NCBI GenBank assembly: GCA_031835245.1
Contig: JAVKOQ010000577.1
Span: forward strand, 1 to 25,000
Length of the DNA: 25,000 bases
Source of the DNA: Balamuthia mandrillaris
Taxonomy: Eukaryota; Discosea; Longamoebia; Balamuthiidae
Reading direction: 5' to 3'
This document shows, in pieces, positions 1-9,648 of the stretch (within the stretch, counting starts at the first letter, position 1; each line of letters opens with the position of its first letter). The position numbers were made by a program, and so were the translations under genes. Below the pieces are notes generated by a model. The model saw only the letters and a list, made by a program, of their open reading frames with translations. It was not told the origin of the DNA and did not search any database.

Positions 1-2209
1 GAGTGACATGGGCACCAATACTTCTTCTCCCTCACCTCCGTTTTGTAGTTTTGAAGAAGACTTCACGAAGATACGTTTAGTCTCGTACTGCTGTTTGTCG
101 TATCCTCCACGGACTGGTTCTTGTTTCAGCAAAATACGAGAACGATCGTTCATGTCGTACATGAAAACGGATTTGGGGGTGCTCAACGAGGTGTAGGTGA
201 AGCGCAGCTTGTCAGTATCATAGACATAATTGTCGGATGTGTAGATGTGATAGACCGGTTCTGGTACATCCACCAAATGAGAAGGATCTGAATGTTTTTT
301 TTTTGGGTTTTGGCTTTGCTTAAACAAACAAGGACAATACAGAGAAGAGAAGCAGAGAACGTACGGTTAGAGTTTGTAAGGTCGATAATACGCAACTGGT
401 TGAGTCCGTTTTCTCGTTCCTTCACTACTGCAAAGTTCTTGAATATGGCCAACGAGTTAACTTTAACTGCTGGGTTATGAGGGATTACTTCCTCCCAGTA
501 ATCCATGCTCGGATTGTCCACTTTGGTCTTCATTACCCTGAAGTTCTTGGCCTCGTGGTTAGTTACAATCCAAAACTCCCCATCATGTTCTTCCACAGAA
601 TATTCCATCTGTTGTTGGCAGTTTGTTCATATTAAGAAATAATTAGTTTTAAATGAACAGAAGAAGGGAGAAAAGATGTACACAGAAAGAGGAAAATACC
701 TTGTGAATACGAGGTTGAACGACGGTGAACGGGTCTTCCGGGTCAAAAGCGTCCGAAAAATGAGCCTCCGAAGTAATTTGAGAGTTGGAGTAAATCAGGA
801 GATACTTCTCGCTGCTCGTTTTCGTCACCGACACGAAGAAAGCATCATCCTCCTCGTGATAAATGAGTACATCGTCCGCCACTGAAGTGCCGATACGATG
901 TCTCCATACCTTAAACGGCCGCATTGCTTTTTATTTTGAAATGTTTAAAACAGAATGAAAAAAAGTACGAAGATAAAAGCGCAGAGCAAACCGTACCATC
1001 GTCAACAGTGACATAGAATAGATAGTTGCTGTCATTAGACCATTGCACGCTATAGTAAACATCATGAATGGGTTCGTCTACGTCTTGACCTGTGCTCAAG
1101 TCTTTCACTCTCAGCTCGAACCGTTCTCCTCCCTCCGTATCCACTGATCGTCATTTCCATCAGCAAGAGAAAAAGAGAGGAACAGAGCGAAAACAAATGA
1201 AGGGACAGAGAAGACGAAGCAGAAGCAGAAGCAAGAATAAGCAAGAAGCAAGAAAGACAAACCAGAATAAGCCAAGTAGCGTTGATTCGGACTGACTTCC
1301 ATATCTCCAACGCTCAAAAAGTTAAGTTCAAGCCTCTCCGCATACTCATTCTCATCCAAGATGACTTCCTCTTCCACCTTTGCGGCCTCCTCCTCACTCC
1401 ATTCATCCGTCACGGTCGTCAGCCTCTTCCTACAATGGATCTTGTACTTCTTTCCTTGTTCGGTTCTATGATAGTAAAAGTAGTTTTCTTGCTGTTCGGT
1501 TTCAGCTGAGTTTGTGCTTCGGATGAGGTATGGGTAGGAGCGATCCGTTTCTTGAACGCGAGCAAGGAGTTCGTCGTAGAGTTCTGCTTGCAGAGACTCT
1601 GTGTCTTTCATCATTGTGCTGCAGTACTTCATTTCCTGTTGTATATAGTCTTGCACTGCTGCGTCTTCTCGTTCACGAAGATAATAGTAGTCATCCTGTA
1701 ATATGTTTCAACAGAAAGAAAAAAGAAGCAGAGAGCAGAGAGCAGAGAGCAGAGAGCAGAGAGCAGAGAGCAGAGAGCAGAGAGCAGAGAGCAGAGAGCA
1801 GAGAGCAGCAGAAAGAAAGGCGAAAAGAGAGAAGTGAGCAGAGTAGAGAAAACAGAGCAAAGTGAGCAAAGAAGAGAGAGCAGAGAGCGAAAAGAAGCAA
1901 GAGGGCAGAGAAACATTACAATGCGGACATCGCCATGGGTTACAAGACGGAACGGTCTCTTCTCTGCTCTTGGCTCTTCTACTGGCTCCATTCCTACAAT
2001 AACAACGTACATCAACACAAATGAAGTGAACAATCACATGAGATGAGATGACGGTTAGAACAAAGTTGAGAAAACGAAGGAGAGATGAAAAATAAAAAGA
2101 AAGAATAGGGACCCCTCTGGTCAAGCTTTTGGGCTTGCCAAAAGACGTAGAAAGAGCTAGCAACGACTATCACCGCCACCAGCAAACAACTTTGTGGCAA
2201 GTGGGACAT
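1..2209 (-). CDS. OPB: Oligopeptidase B-like S9A serine peptidase, N-terminal part, seven exons, runs off the left edge
   Basis: Exons on the minus strand, in order: 2209-2113, 1993-1920, 1695-1263, 1143-997, 926-700, 608-365, 287-1. Introns are GT-AG and all phases agree, giving about 503 residues so far. The family cleaves peptides after basic residues. Family hallmarks are the block VTHGDVRIDDYYYLREREDA near residues 47-66, the stretch MEVSPNQRYLAYSVDTEGGE, the block MRPFKVWRHRIGT, and the propeller strands around VEYSVEEHDGEFWIVTN-type sequence (here K|MEYSVEEHDGEFWIVTN). The window ends where the propeller passes into the alpha/beta-hydrolase domain (KRIFVKSS...VPMSL), so the catalytic Ser, Asp and His lie outside. 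The start at 2209 opens with MSHLPQSC followed by a hydrophobic run LLVAVIVVASSFYVFW, which looks like a signal anchor. Most OPB proteins are cytosolic, so this is unusual. Exon 1 uses a weak donor (GTCCCT) and is the least certain part; a start at the ATG in exon 2 (1991) is the alternative. PREPL-like proteins are the closest alternative family. Confidence 0.88.
1728..1808. repeat. Heptamer microsatellite (AGAGCAG)n in an OPB intron
   Basis: About eleven near-perfect tandem copies of a 7-nt unit lie wholly inside the intron 1696-1919. On the coding strand this is a CTCTGCT tract, extending the pyrimidine-rich character of the introns in this window. Confidence 0.95.
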
Positions 2210-3311
2210 CGCTTTCAATTTTTTTGCTTCTTGGCTCTTTTTTTTTCGATGTTTTCACCAAACAAAAAATAGAAAAAAAAAATAGAAAAAAAATAGAAAA
2301 AAATGAAAAAAAAAAAAGAAAAGGAGAAAGAAAAGATGGAAAGAAAGTACCACCAAAGAAAGAGGCTGTTTTGGCGCAATACGATCGGCGTGGAGGAGGC
2401 GAACCAAACCGCGAAGCAGCAAACGACGGCGTTGAAGGCAAAGCAACAGCAGCCACGAACCGAGCGCTCCGCAAAGGCTTTGCGGCGGAGAGGCAACAAT
2501 AAGCGCGACGAGCCGCGCTGCACGAATAGACAGCAGGCGGCAATGCACGCGGCGCGGTGGCGGGGCGGGTTCGGCGGAGCGCGGCGGGGAGAGGTGGAAG
2601 CCGAGGCGAAACGAAGAGGGAGGCGCGGTGCGGTCCGGTTTGTCTCATCGCTGCGCAAATGTTTAATTACCTTAAAAATTAAGGACACCAATGGCTGCGA
2701 CAAAGCTGCAGTTTTAGTGCTCCGTGTGCGATCGATTTGTGCTCATGCAGGCCTGCCGTTGCGCATGTGCTCTCACCTCCCTAGTCGCGGATACCTGTCG
2801 CCACCTGCTGACGTTGAAGCCTTTGGTGGTCGTGATGACGGCGAGAGATCGTTTAGCCTCACCATCAGACAAATCATGAAATGCCATCTAGTGATTCTTC
2901 ATTCGCAGCTTGTCCGGGAGCTCCGTCGCTGCAGAGCTTGAGAATGGTAATAGCCAAGAAAGGACTGGTAGACCTCTTCCGCGCGTTTGAGAAGATGTTC
3001 GGTTGACAACGCTTCTCAGGGCAAGACGCGCGTTCACGTTTTTCGCGTTATTACTTCACCTACTATCGTGTCTTGCTGCATTACTAAACCGTTCCATACG
3101 CCGTTGTTGGATGATACCATCCAGAGAGATCCGTTCCGATGATATGTGCGTTTCCTTTAAGCATCACCAAGTACTTCAGTAGGGAAACCACTTATGCAGT
3201 ACAAGTCGCAGGCCATGATAACAAGAGGCCAACAATGGCGCCTACCAACGCGGACCAATGCCTCCCGCGTATTCTCCTTTTTGTTCTCTACTCTCAGGTC
3301 TAGACCGGAGA

Positions 3312-3348
3312 GTTCGGGGTGATATTAGTCCACTGGTATCACCCCAAC
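3312..3348. other. Strong hairpin of unknown role
   Basis: The arms GGGGTGATA (3316-3324) and TATCACCCC (3337-3345) pair perfectly around a 12-nt loop. A further GTT/AAC pairing follows beyond a single bulged base, giving a 12-bp stem. No T-run follows on either side, so a simple RNA polymerase III end is not indicated. Confidence 0.6.
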
Positions 3349-4075
3349 AGCGATCAACTGCAACAACCAGATCCGCTTATCGGAGAGCAAAACCTGGGCA
3401 GATCTAATAGCACCGCCATTCTGCTTAGAGGGTGATGGAAAACCTAGGCCTTTTTTCGCATATTGCGGCACACATTGTTGCCTGGCAAACGAACCCCTGA
3501 AATCTGTCGGGCGATAGATCTATTCCTTTTGTGTTTTTCTCCGTTCATTCTGCTTTTGTTCTCACCATGCTTCTGTGAGCCCGATACTACACATGAACGA
3601 CGGTGGATGGTTATCCTCCTCCTCACCCTTCGTGTGGGGGCATCGTATCGCACAGCAATACGTGAATCAGCGTGCTTCCTTTGGGAAACTTCTGCGACAG
3701 CACTATGTATTGGTTATCCAGTTTTACATCACTTTCAGCGCGGTTGGGGCTGTTCCCTCCTTTCCTTTTTCTCTGGCTTCCACGTCTGTTTGGCGGCGGA
3801 TTTGCTTTTCATCCTCGTCCCCATTCCGCAACTTGGCAGAAAACAGTGAGAAAGATTCTACAGCGGTTGACTCGTTGTCGGGTTGCTAGGACACCGTCGT
3901 CAACCAATTATACCATATATGTACAATCAAGTCCAAATAAGGAAGAGATTGCTGCCCCGATAAGAAGTTTTTATTGATATTTACGCGAATCTACTGTACA
4001 ACCGTTTTAGGAAAAAACAGTTTTTGCACACCGTCGTCAGTCTCACGCCCGATGGATGGAGGCTTCTTTTTTGTT

Positions 4076-4083
4076 TATAAATA
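4076..4083 (+). promoter_or_regulatory. TATA-like box upstream of the kinase gene
   Basis: TATAAATA lies about 255 bp upstream of the chosen start codon at 4339. It is placed as a promoter element only by motif and position; the transcription start is unknown. Confidence 0.25.
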
Positions 4084-4338
4084 CTCATCACTTAAGGTTG
4101 GAGGGCAGAGAAAAAAAACTTTTTTGTAGCACGATTAAAAAGCACACACCGAAAACTCCAGATTCCAGGCCACCCGCACCGCCTTCCCTGCAACTTTTTT
4201 TGCTTTTTTTTTTCTTCTCTCCATCACGCTTCCCTTTTGGTTGGAAAAAGAGTGCGACGAAACAGAGGAGTTTCAACTATAAAAACATTTCAACTTTCGC
4301 TTTCTTTGTCTGTCGCTATCACACACCCCCAGCGTCCC

Positions 4339-5703
4339 ATGGCGCCACACGTTCAGCACTGTGACACGTCCACCACAAGCCCGAGAAGCGAACGACCACC
4401 CAACATGCCTTCTCCCGCTCCTCCTCTTGCTGCTGCGTCTCAAGAGCGCAACAAAAAGGAGAAAACACAGAGCAGTCGACAAAGGCGTTCTTCTCCTTCG
4501 TCCTCCTCTTGCTCTTCCGCTGCGGCCTTTCGTCCCTCGCGCAGCACCACCATGGAGCCTTCCATCGCGGAGCTGCGACACGAGCTCAAACGCGTCACTC
4601 AACCACAAACAAGCGAGCCTTGCCACTCCGCCCACGCTCCCCGGAAGCAAGAAGACCGAGAGGCGGAGGAGGCCGCCGTCATGTCCCGGTGGAAGGAGTT
4701 TCGAGCAAAGCGCTTGCTGGGCGAGGGAAGCGGCGGCAAGGTCTTTCTCCTCAAGAACCGCCTTTGCAATGCAAACAAAAGCAACAAACGTTCGATCGTC
4801 GCTCTCAAAACCTGTCGACGAGTAGCGGAGGACGAACCGAAAGACGGAGAAACCACCACCACCACCACCACCACAAACACGAAGAGAGCGGATAACCAGA
4901 AACAGAACAAGAGCAAACACCTGGAGGCGATGCTGCGCAACGAGTACGCTGTGCTAAGCAGCATTGAGCCGCACGAGAACGTCATCCAAGTGTACGACTT
5001 TTTCGAGGCGGAGGAGCACGTCTGCCTCTTCATGCAGTACGCCTCCAAAGGGGACCTCTTTGACTACATCCTGCGCAAGGGTCGTCTCAGCCAGCGGGAG
5101 GCCCGCCCTCTCTTCCGCCAACTCCTTCGCGCCGTCAATCACCTCCACTCCCAAGGCTTTGTCCACCGCGACATCAAGCCTGAAAACATTCTTCTCTCCT
5201 CCTCCAACAACAAGACGGAGAAGAAGGTCCTGCTGGCGGACTTTGGAGTGGCCACCAAGTGGAGCTCCTGCCTTCCTCTTCAGGACTGCGTTGGCTCCTT
5301 GGACTACGCCGCTCCCGAGGTGTTGGACCCCACGCGAGCGTACGTGGGTCCGGAGGTGGACCTCTGGTCTTGCGGCGCGGTGCTCTACATGATGCTCACC
5401 GGGCGAACTCCCTTCCGGGCCACTCGTCAGCAGGAGGTCCTTCGGAACATCCAACAAGGTCGGCTGCTCCACGCCCGGCGAGACGGCTTGAAGGAGGAGA
5501 GCGAGGTGATGGACTTGTTGCGGAGAATGATGGACCCCAACCCGTTGAAGAGAGCCACCATGTTCGAAGTGTGGCGGCACCCTTGGTGGAAGGAGCAGAA
5601 GCAAACGATGACGAAGGAAGAGAAGAACGGAGAGGAGACAATGACGAGAATGGCGGCGGCGACCATCAAAGCAAGCGAACAACCACAACAGATAAGAGCA
5701 TGA
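4339..5703 (+). CDS. Serine/threonine protein kinase, CAMK/AMPK-like, single exon, 454 aa
   Basis: A complete eukaryotic protein kinase that phosphorylates Ser/Thr on protein substrates. The domain spans about residues 120-430. It has a glycine loop GEGSGGKV (G128, G130, G133), VALK with ATP-binding K157, a C-helix glutamate in RNEY, the catalytic loop HRDIKPEN (D278), DFG at 301-303, the activation segment ending VGSLDYAAPE (325-327), DLWSCGAVLYMMLTGRTPF, and a final R/HPWW motif. The GSxxYxAPE segment and HPWW ending fit the CAMK group (AMPK/CHK1-like), but the subfamily is not resolved. The first 115 residues are Ser/Pro/Thr-rich and probably disordered. An insert between VALK and the C-helix contains eight consecutive threonines encoded by an ACC repeat (around 4852-4875). 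The start at 4339 is the first ATG in frame and has a good context (CCCATGG); 4552 is an alternative. The gene is convergent with ARV1. Confidence 0.95.
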   Translation: MAPHVQHCDTSTTSPRSERPPNMPSPAPPLAAASQERNKKEKTQSSRQRRSSPSSSSCSSAAAFRPSRSTTMEPSIAELRHELKRVTQPQTSEPCHSAHAPRKQEDREAEEAAVMSRWKEFRAKRLLGEGSGGKVFLLKNRLCNANKSNKRSIVALKTCRRVAEDEPKDGETTTTTTTTNTKRADNQKQNKSKHLEAMLRNEYAVLSSIEPHENVIQVYDFFEAEEHVCLFMQYASKGDLFDYILRKGRLSQREARPLFRQLLRAVNHLHSQGFVHRDIKPENILLSSSNNKTEKKVLLADFGVATKWSSCLPLQDCVGSLDYAAPEVLDPTRAYVGPEVDLWSCGAVLYMMLTGRTPFRATRQQEVLRNIQQGRLLHARRDGLKEESEVMDLLRRMMDPNPLKRATMFEVWRHPWWKEQKQTMTKEEKNGEETMTRMAAATIKASEQPQQIRA

Positions 5704-5952
5704 GAACGTGAAACAACCAGCAACAGCGAGCGAGCGAGTGGTGTGCTATAGTAACTATTTATTTTTATTTATTATTATTTATTTTCTTATTTAAAAGTTG
5801 AAGTCATGGAATGCAATAGCTGCATTCCACAGACCAAACGCAAAGTGGTTTTGCTTTTTGTGTTTTTGTTTCTTTGTAAAAAAAAAAAAAACAAACAAAG
5901 AAAGGAATAAAAAAAGATTTTGAAACAAAAAAAAAACGAGCCTTCCTTTTTT
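5704..5952. other. Shared 3' flank of convergent kinase and ARV1 genes
   Basis: A 249-bp gap between two stop codons. It contains an AT-only run of ATTTATT-type repeats near 5757-5790 and A-tracts at 5878-5935. Such sequence is typical of 3' UTR and polyadenylation regions, but no specific signal can be assigned. Confidence 0.5.
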
Positions 5953-7293
5953 TTACATGATGGTTAACAGAAAGAGAGGATCGTAACGATACATTAACAC
6001 TCGGTAGGTGACTCGCGTTAGAATGGCGATGATCAGCACCAATAAGGCTTTTGGCACATTCTCCAGAAGCACTAGAGCGTTGTTTGCGAAAGAGAGGATG
6101 AGAACGAGCGAAGAAAGAACGAGAGAAGCAAGAAAGAACGAAGAACCTGCAACAGCAAAAAAGTTGGAAATGAGGACAAAGATGCTGAGCACCACGTCGA
6201 AGAAGGGAGGATGATCCCACAACGTGAGAAAGAGCTGCAATGGCTTGATGAAGCTTGACGCTAGTATCGCTATCCACACTTGCTTATTCCTGTTTGTGAA
6301 AATGATGAGAACAAGGGAATAGTGAGGAGAGAGTAAAGCAAGAAGAAAAGAGAGAACAGAGGAGACAAGACGACGTACGCTAGTTCAGAGGCCTTTGGGC
6401 GATAGAGAAAGCGAGCAACAAGCCACTGAGTGGCAAGAAAGAGCACAAACTCGAAGCAGACAGTGTAGAAAATGAAAAAGTATCTGTCTTGTGGCATGAC
6501 GTCAACGGGGCTGACGCCTTTCCACTGCTTCGTGCCATAATAGTTCTTCAAGTTCATGTACCGCAAATGTGAGAGAAAGAAACAAAAGAGAGATCGAAAG
6601 TCAAAGAAAGAGACGGAGGATGAGGGAGAATGGAAAAGCATGAAATGCTGGGAAGCAACAACATCAACAAGAAGAGCAACAACATAAGACAACAACAAGA
6701 ATAACAACAAGAACAAAGATGAAAACAAGGATATAAGCTTCGACTAAAATGTAGACAATGGCTATTTTGTACCAAGTTCGCTGTTCAAAGAAGATGAGTT
6801 ATGCAGTGCATAGGAAAAATGGACGAGAGAGAGAGAGAGAGAGAGAGAGAGCGAACGAGATGAACAAGTGATGACTGGAGAGAAGAGAAGAACGACGAAG
6901 GGAAGAGAACAAAAGAGGGCAGAGTGGAGAGAAGAGCAGAAGAGAACGAAGGGAAGAGAGCGAAACTCAGCAGAGCAGAGAGACGAGAGAGAACCGTAAG
7001 AGTGGAGCTGTGCTGTTGCAAACGGTTGTGAAGCAGATGCCGAAAGACAGGAGCTCTCAACAGCAACAGATCCAAAAAGATGATCACAAAGTCACACTCC
7101 ACGTACTTGTCCGCTTTGTTGCCACATTGTTTCTGGTGGGAGAGATGCAAGAGGAACATCAACCGAAGAAAAGACAATTATACCAGAGAATGCAGGGCTT
7201 GAGTGAACGTACACAAATGGTGAGACGAATGTTGTTGGGGCCGTACTCTCGATAGACTCTATCCACAGGCGAAGCACACTCCACGCACAACAT
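5953..7293 (-). CDS. ARV1: ARV1-like ER lipid homeostasis protein, six exons, about 233 aa
   Basis: Exons on the minus strand: 7293-7213, 7132-6995, 6780-6727, 6545-6379, 6289-6147, 6071-5953, with GT-AG introns and agreeing phases. ARV1 proteins are ER membrane proteins involved in sterol/sphingolipid trafficking and GPI-anchor synthesis. The N-terminus carries the zinc ribbon CVEC...CKQC (residues 3-6 and 27-30). Directly after it comes the ARV1 homology block: RLTICKQCGNKADKYVECD then VIIFLDLLLLRAPVFRHLL. Several hydrophobic segments follow (RTWYKIAIVYILVEAYIL; FFIFYTVCFEFVLFLATQWLVARF; VVLSIFVLISNFFAV; ALLVLIIAILTRV). The length fits small family members. The last intron (6146-6072, 75 bp) is a multiple of three and open, so its removal is a judgement. 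The exon 4 acceptor is also a choice. A piggyBac element begins about 50 bp upstream of the start codon. Confidence 0.9.
6825..6851. repeat. (GA)n microsatellite in ARV1 intron 2
   Basis: About thirteen GA units inside the intron 6994-6781, within a longer purine-rich stretch. On the gene's own strand this is a CT-rich intron. Confidence 0.95.
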
Positions 7294-7343
7294 CCCGATC
7301 CAAGGAAGCGTTTCTTCCTGTGTGCTGATCGATCACTTGAAAG

Positions 7344-7473
7344 TAGCAGATTTCTAAGTGACGTCACCTTGGAATTTTTGCCACGCAAAGTTATGTTTTA
7401 GGTTCGGGAGGGACCCACTCGAAATTTCAAGGTCCAAATTTTCAAAGGCCGACTTTTCATGTAGTTTTCTCAT
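7344..7473 (+). repeat. Left terminal inverted repeat of the piggyBac element
   Basis: The core 7408-7460 matches the reverse complement of 9391-9443 at 49 of 53 positions by hand. The match continues outward with gaps to TAGCAG at 7344 and inward through TAGTTTT near 7470. Confidence 0.85.
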
Positions 7474-7486
7474 GTCGTCCTGATGG

Positions 7487-9342
7487 ATGGTTTTTTTTTT
7501 TATCGTTGGTGAAAAAAAACCAAGAACACGGGTACCGAAGATGCCAAAGACAAGGTTTTGTGGAGTTTGTGCTCGTCCTTTGCGTGAGTGCAACAAAAAT
7601 CCATGTCCTACCAAGAAGGAAAGAAAACTACAACAAAGGCAACATAAAGGAAAAGAAAAGATGAACACACAAGAAACACCTAGCCAACTTGAAAAAAAGA
7701 GAAAGAGGGAAGAAGAGGATAAGAACTGGCATGACCAGAACCATTGGTCTCAGACTGAATGTGACATGCCAAGTGAGCCAATAGCTGAGGGAGTTGCTTT
7801 TGGCCCAAAAAACATTCCACCAGAGGCAGCGTCATCATGACTAGGCATCTTTATGCTTTTCTTTTCTAACTTTTTAAACAATAGTATTATTCCTCTCTCA
7901 CAACAAAAGGCAGCAGAGCGTGCACAAGCCGGGCATCAACGTACTGCTCCTTCTACAACACCCTCACACCACAAACGACCCAACTTCACTTGTTCTACCT
8001 TTCTTTGCTTTCTTTCTGTTGCTATTGTAATGGGGTTTGCTCCAGCACCAAGAGAACAAGACTACTGGAAAAGAGGAGATGACTTGTGGGGAAAAAGCAA
8101 CTTCATTAGAAAGACGATGAGCTATGATGCCTATTTTGAGATAAAGTCCTCTCTTTGTGTAGACTTGGATGAAATGGTGCACCTGTTTAACTTGCGATGC
8201 CAACTGGGAGCCTGTACTGGGAGCCATTTGTGGATATCGTTGTGGATGAATCCCTCATTCCAACAAAAACCCGTTGCCCTTATTGTGTGGTGATAAAACG
8301 CAAGCCCCACCCTGTTGGTGTTAAGCTATGGTCATTGGTGGATCGTTCTCAGTTCCTCTATGCCTGTTCTATTTTAAAAAAAGTGTCAGAAGCAACAACT
8401 GCAACATTACTACGTATGGTGTCATACCTTCCTGCAAGCTGACGTTTCTGTATCCATGCAGATTCCTACTTTGGGTCTTATGATGCAGCTTTAGGCCTTG
8501 AGGAAGGTGGTCACTCCTTCACACTGGCTTGCTGAAAGGATTGCCCAACTGCACTTTTTGGTTGTTTCCTTCACCTGTAGCCAGAAAGTCCTTCTTCAGC
8601 CTTTACCTCTTCTTCAACTTCATCCTCCTCTTCAACTTCATTCTCCTCTTCAACTTCATCCTCCTCTTTGGCTTCAACCTCTACTTCAACTTCAACCTCT
8701 TCTTTGACTTTAACTTCTTCATCCAAAAATGCAAAACGGAACTCTTGGTCCACCTACTATCATGTTAATCCCATAGATCCAACCAAAACAATGGCAGCAA
8801 TAACATTCCGTCACCAAAAGTCAGATGGAGAAAAGGTGATCAATTTTTTTAGCAATCACTATGCAGGGAAAAAGGCAGTGCAAAAGAAGCAAGGATACAT
8901 ACCTGATGTGGTGCATAACTACAACCATAACATGAGCTATGTGGATCAGATGGATGCAGCCTGTTTGATGCACTTATATCCACACTGACTGTGAAGCTGG
9001 AAGCATGCTGTGTTCCTGTGGTTGATGGAGGCCATTATTCATAACTCTTGGATAATTTGGACTCACTTGCAGAAGACAGATAAAGAAGATTTCCAAACCT
9101 TCCACCACCACTTGGCCTATGAGCTCCATGTTGAAGGACAACAACTGCCAATGGTGTCACACAGGCTCATTTTTATTGGAAAAAAACGATGGTGTGCAGT
9201 GTGTAGACATCTAAAACACAACTCCAAGACTACTCTCTGTTGTGCTCTTTGTGGCTTTCTTCCACTTCACAGGTGCTGCTACAGCCTTCTTCATTTGCTG
9301 CGCCTTACTTTGAAAGGAAGAAAAAGGGTTCGAAATAACTAA
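7487..9342 (+). pseudogene. piggyBac transposase, broken
   Basis: Family landmarks appear in order. First is an N-terminal basic Cys cluster (FCGVCARPLRECNKNPC, about 7556-7610). Next is an N-terminal domain piece (DLWGKSNFIRKTMSYDAYF, about 8070-8130). The first catalytic Asp block VDESLIPTK...KPHPVGVKLWSLVD follows around 8239-8350. The second Asp is in DSYFGSYDAAL (D at 8461), matching the C/VDNWFTS-type motif. The DxxD motif is in MSYVDQMDA (Asp codons at 8944 and 8953). Last is a C-terminal zinc-binding segment CAVC...CCALC...HRCC (about 9193-9273). The reading frame is interrupted: stops at 7838, 8440 and 8986 and frame changes near 8200-8290 and between 8440 and 8670. The stretch 7841-7915 could be an intron, as it is T-rich and ends in AG. 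All catalytic aspartates are still recognisable, so decay is moderate. Confidence 0.82.
8608..8719 (+). repeat. CTTCAACTTCATCCTCCT-like imperfect tandem repeat inside the transposase
   Basis: Roughly six imperfect 12-18 nt units built of CTTCAA, CTTCAT and CCTCCT. In the transposase frame it encodes a Ser/Thr-rich stretch (STSTSTSTSSLTLTSSS) between the second Asp block and the DxxD block. The opposite strand reads as a Glu/Val repeat with no meaning. Confidence 0.85.
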
Positions 9343-9374
9343 GGATGACATGATTGTGGCTGTGAAATTTCAAC

Positions 9375-9513
9375 AATTATGTAAAACTAAATGAAAAATT
9401 GCCCTTTGAAAATTTGGACCTTGAAATTTCGAGTAGGTCCCTCTTCAATCCTATAACTTATGCAGCAAGTTTGGTGGTGCACTTGAATCCATATGCAATT
9501 TAGGAACCTGCTA
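9375..9513 (-). repeat. Right terminal inverted repeat of the piggyBac element
   Basis: Partner of the left repeat. The best-kept core is 9391-9443; the outer part (9444-9513) is alignable only with gaps, including the shared blocks AAGTTAT, TTCTAA/TCCTAAA-like and TAGCAG. Confidence 0.8.
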
Positions 9514-9535
9514 ATTTTTACGAAATTTCTGAACA

Positions 9536-9648
9536 AAAGAAAGAGAGAGAAAGAGAGAGAAAGAAGGAACAAAAAGAGAAAAAGAGAAAAAGAGAGAAAA
9601 AGGAAGAAAAAAAGAGAGAAAAAAAGAGAGAAAAAGAAAGAGAAAGAG
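9536..9648. repeat. Purine-only tract (GAAA/GAGA)
   Basis: About 110 bp with almost no pyrimidines on the plus strand, directly right of the piggyBac element and ending exactly where an LTR-like sequence begins. No coding content. Confidence 0.9.

Larger units (their letters stand above)
2210..4338. other. Region between divergent OPB and kinase genes; no recognised gene
   Basis: This stretch separates the 5' ends of OPB (leftward) and the kinase (rightward) and should hold both promoters. From 2216 to about 2345 it is T- and then A-rich with imperfect GAAAAAAATA-type repeats. From about 2380 to 2650 it is clearly GC-rich with many CpG dinucleotides, resembling a CpG-rich promoter segment. 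From 2650 to 4060 the composition is mixed. Open frames exist on both strands (for example 2303-2941 +), but their products are low-complexity or lack any family signal. A short minus-strand stretch near 2990-2890 (EHLLKRAEEVYQSFLGYYHS) looks protein-like but is interrupted in every direction. I see no tRNA, rRNA or snRNA hallmark. Confidence 0.6.
7344..9513 (+). mobile_element. piggyBac-type DNA transposon, decayed, about 2.2 kb
   Basis: The element is bounded by long imperfect inverted repeats and carries a recognisable piggyBac (DDE_Tnp_1_7-like) transposase on the plus strand. Its ends are taken from where the left and right repeats stop matching (TAGCAG.../...CTGCTA). I do not see the TTAA target duplication normally made by this superfamily, so the exact ends are uncertain or the duplication has decayed. 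It sits in the 5' flank of ARV1. Confidence 0.8.

Noticed and set aside
1728-1808. Regular short repeats that could suggest a CRISPR-like array
   Set aside because: The unit is 7 nt, contiguous, without spacers, and sits in a spliceosomal intron of a eukaryotic gene; it is a microsatellite.
2303-2941. 212-codon plus-strand open frame in the GC-rich island
   Set aside because: The product is Lys/Arg/Ala low-complexity starting in an A-run, with no domain and with equally long frames on the other strand; this reflects base composition.
3463-3977. Overlapping plus-strand open frames of about 100-128 codons
   Set aside because: Three frames are open at once, with no family signal, splice-supported extension or conserved motif visible.
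4273-5688. Long minus-strand frames opposite the kinase
   Set aside because: They are shadows of the GC-rich kinase coding sequence; the plus strand shows a complete kinase domain.
8571-8753. Minus-strand Glu/Val-rich open frame in the piggyBac element
   Set aside because: Produced by the CTTCAA-type tandem repeat read backwards; the transposase is on the other strand.
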